Origin: Paratrimastix pyriformis
Lineage: Eukaryota > Preaxostyla > Paratrimastigidae
Assembly (NCBI GenBank): GCA_027972325.1
Contig: JAPMOS010000027.1
Location: 248,001 to 312,000 of the forward strand
Direction: 5' to 3'
Length of the DNA: 64,000 nt
The notes under the pieces were generated by a model. That model was given only the letters and a program-made list of their open reading frames with translations, was not told where the DNA came from and did not search any database. The position numbers and the translations under genes are program-made. This document shows positions 61,723 to 64,000 of the stretch, in pieces (the first letter of the stretch is position 1; each line of letters begins with the position of its first letter).

Positions 61723-64000
61723 ATGACCGACGATGAGGACATTGGTGGTCTCTTACCATCAATGGCGCAGCGTCTCGCTTCAACTGTTACCGAGCCAGCC
61801 GATGATGATTGGAGAAAATCTGTCAGAGAATGGGGCGCAAAACGCGTCGCGACAATCGAACAGCAATGGTCGGCGTATTTTTATCGGATGTGGAGTTTTT
61901 ATGAACGCATTTTTTAGTTCCGGCGCTGGCCCCCCCGGAGTCCCCGGCGCAGAGGCAAAAACTCTCGACGAATTCTGGGCGAATCATGGTTTGTTCCCTA
62001 GAACCACTACATTTTCATTTGTTTCGTTTCTTTCTTTCTCAGGACTGGACCTTTCCCTTTTCGACATGGATACCCCCGGTCGGTATATTGGCGACGGTTG
62101 TTGGCGTCTTTATGGTTGTTGGCCCTTTTTAGATGTTGCCTCGTTTAACTTTGACGAACCAGAGACCCCAGCTCGCCAGTCAGTGGTCTCCAATCTCGTG
62201 CCGCCCGCATCCGCGCCCCCCGCGCCCCCCGCGCCCAATGTGCAGCCCGAGACCCCGCCCGGCCCGGTACCAGAGCAGATATCCGGGGGGCAAGGACAGG
62301 CCGGGCCTCTAGCTGAGGAAGGTCCTTCTGCGTCGCAGAAATCGGGTCAGCAGACGGCATCTTCCAAGCCGCGCCCCAAACGCGAGGGCCGACGCCCCCG
62401 ATCGCAGCGGCACTCCTCTTCTCCGCCATCCCCCAAGATGGTGACCGCCCCAGCAGCGCCCTTGCCACGGTCCCGGCCGCGACTTCTCGCAGAGGACACC
62501 GAGCCAGAATCGCAGGGCCCTGTTCTCACTGCGTCCCCTCCCGCGATGGCCGAGTCGGAAGGGGCGGCAGCGTCCGATCAGCAGCCGGCGAAAGAGGTGG
62601 CCCTCTCCCCGGGGCCACTTCCCGTGCCGGCACCTGCGTCGCCACCCCCTCTGGAGCTCATTGAAACCGCCGTGCACCCTGCCGCCGAAAGCGGTCCCGC
62701 CGCTCCCGCTCCCGCTCCCGCTCCCGCTCCCGCTCCCCCTGTTGAGTCTCAGGCTCAGCCCTCCCCAGCCGAGGCTCCGCTACCTGCTCCTGCTCCCTCT
62801 TTCCCGGCCCCTGTGCCTCCCGGTGTTGCCGCTCTGGCCCCAGCCATGGCCCCCTCGGCGCCCGCTCTCTCCCCGCTCTCGTCCCCTGCTGCCCCTCCCG
62901 TGGAGGAGCTTGCGTCGATGACCCTCGAGCAGCCCACGGCGCCCCTCGGGCTTCCTGCCGCGCCCACGGCGCCCCTCGGGCTTCCTGCCGCGCCCACGCC
63001 GGGGCCCACTGCTCAGACGGGCCCTCAAGAGCATCGCCACGCTGCCCTCGAGGCGGCCCCTCCATCTTCCCCCCTCACCGCCAAGCCGCCTGAGGGACCC
63101 GAGTCCGCGCCTCCTTCGGGCCCCCCCGCGGCCGGGGAATCCCAACCGCACGAGCCTCCCCAGACCCAGACCCAGCCACCGGCCCCGGTCTCTCCCTCGC
63201 TGCCGCTGGGGCCGCTGCCCGGCCCCTCCGCCGCCGAGGGCGCCGGAGCCGAGGCCCACCCCGAACCCCAAGCCCGACCCGAGCCGGCCGAGATGGCCCT
63301 CGAGGCGCAACCCGATGACGGGCAGCGTCCGGTCGGCGTCGCCCCATCGGCCGAGGGCGAGAGCCGCCCCGCCTCGGCGGCCTCGGCCGCGTCGGGCAGC
63401 CGACAGTCCGACACTTTCCCCCGCAGGCACCGCCACCATCACCACCACCGACGCCACAGGCACAGCCAGGACGCCCGCCCGCGCAGTGCCGACGGAAGCG
63501 CCCGCAGCGGAAGCCCCTCCGAGAAGGACCTTCCGCCCCGTGGTCCGCTTCCTCCCTCTCCTCCTTGCCCTTCCTCCCCCGCCTTTCGCCCAACGGTTGC
63601 CTCTGCACCCCCGCGGCTTGCCTTTGCCTGCCCATCGGCGGCCACCCCTCACGGCTCCTCTTGTCCTCTTCCTCCCTTGCCCCCCCCCCCCCCCCCCCCC
63701 GCCTTCCCCTCCCCCCGGGGCTGACTGGCTGGCGACCGTAGCCACCTCGCAGCCGCAGGGCGAGGAGCGCTCGTCCTCGGTGCCGCCTCCGGCGCTGCCC
63801 ACGATGCGGCCCCGATATCCGCGCCCGCGGATGCTCCCCGAGCGGCCCTCGATCAGCGCGGCCCTGAACCCGCCCCGGCTGAGCAGCTCATACGCGCCCC
63901 TCGAGCCCCCGCCCAGCTCGCCCACCCAGGGCCCCCCCGCCGCCGGGACGCCTCCAGACACTCCGGAGGAGGGCGCCCCATCCGAGGGCGCCGCCCCGAC
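61723..64000 (+). CDS. Proline/alanine/serine-rich protein of unknown function (3' partial)
   Basis: Starts at ATG 61723 (MTDDEDIGGLLPSMAQRLAS) and is built from short exons separated by three introns of about 50 nt with donors GTCGGCG, GTTTGTT and GTCGGTA, followed by one long exon. The N-terminal part (DDDWRKSVREWGAKRVATIE, EAKTLDEFWANHG) is the only folded-looking section. The long exon (62140-63540) is low complexity: Pro/Ala/Ser/Glu, a duplicated PTAPLGLPAA unit at about 62935-62995, and a His/Arg patch (RRHRHHHHHRRHRH). After an intron with a GTCCGC donor (near 63542-63742) the frame continues as ATSQPQGEERSSSVPPPALP and beyond the edge. I recognise no domain. It is probably largely disordered. 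Head-to-head with the ankyrin-TBC gene. Confidence 0.72.

Overview
The window is eukaryotic nuclear DNA from a GC-rich, intron-dense, gene-dense protist. Nearly every gene is interrupted by GT-AG introns, and the proteins are eukaryote-specific: an ARF GTPase, a SET/MYND methyltransferase, an RCHY1-type ubiquitin ligase, a giant HECT ligase, HOP2, an ISWI remodeller and two TBC Rab-GAPs. TGA, TAG and TAA all act as terminators, so the genetic code looks standard. A pyrophosphate-dependent pyruvate phosphate dikinase (PPDK) hints at an anaerobic or microaerophilic lifestyle. A free-living anaerobic flagellate (Paratrimastix-like) or an archamoeba would fit, but this is inference. I see no rRNA, no convincing tRNA, no transposon and no viral element.

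Layout: 0-1.8 kb (+) receiver domain of a hybrid histidine kinase/response regulator, cut by the window edge; 2.4-3.2 kb (-) ARF-family GTPase; 3.5-5.2 kb (-) SET/MYND protein, head-to-head with a small cupin (+, 5.2-5.7 kb); 5.9-9.2 kb (-) WD40 protein; 9.4-12.25 kb (-) secreted S41-type peptidase with a C-terminal membrane anchor, head-to-head with a DEAH RNA helicase carrying a C-terminal zinc finger (+, 12.36-19.64 kb); 19.6-21.3 kb an F-box-like minus-strand stretch and an F-box/SPRY-like gene (+); 21.8-25.0 kb (+) PPDK; 25.3-27.7 kb (-) CHY/RING ligase, head-to-head with a HECT ligase (+, 27.75-41.35 kb); 42.0-43.5 kb (-) HOP2; 43.7-51.7 kb (-) ISWI, head-to-head with an unknown gene (+); 52.6-55.6 kb (+) TBC1D22-type GAP; 55.8-57.4 kb (-) protein with three UBP zinc fingers; 57.8-58.6 kb (+) HAD phosphatase; 59.2-61.6 kb (-) ankyrin plus TBC1D15-type GAP, head-to-head with a proline-rich unknown protein (+) that leaves the window.

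The genes do not form one pathway. Ubiquitin biology (RCHY1, HECT, UBP fingers, F-box) and chromatin/recombination (ISWI, HOP2, SET/MYND) recur, but the clustering may be chance.

The most unusual signal is in the introns. Reconstructed 5' splice sites follow GTCYG (GTCTGCC, GTCCGCC, GTCGGCC) instead of GTRAGT, and one intron appears to begin GC in the same context (GCCTGCC). Long C-homopolymers occur almost only on the sense strand of introns, so their strand reports gene direction. Gene starts lie in lower-GC valleys with tiny divergent spacers and short (about 40-55 nt) introns, while 3' halves are extremely GC-rich with long introns full of minisatellites. A few single-base frame breaks inside conserved exons, mostly at homopolymers, suggest assembly errors.
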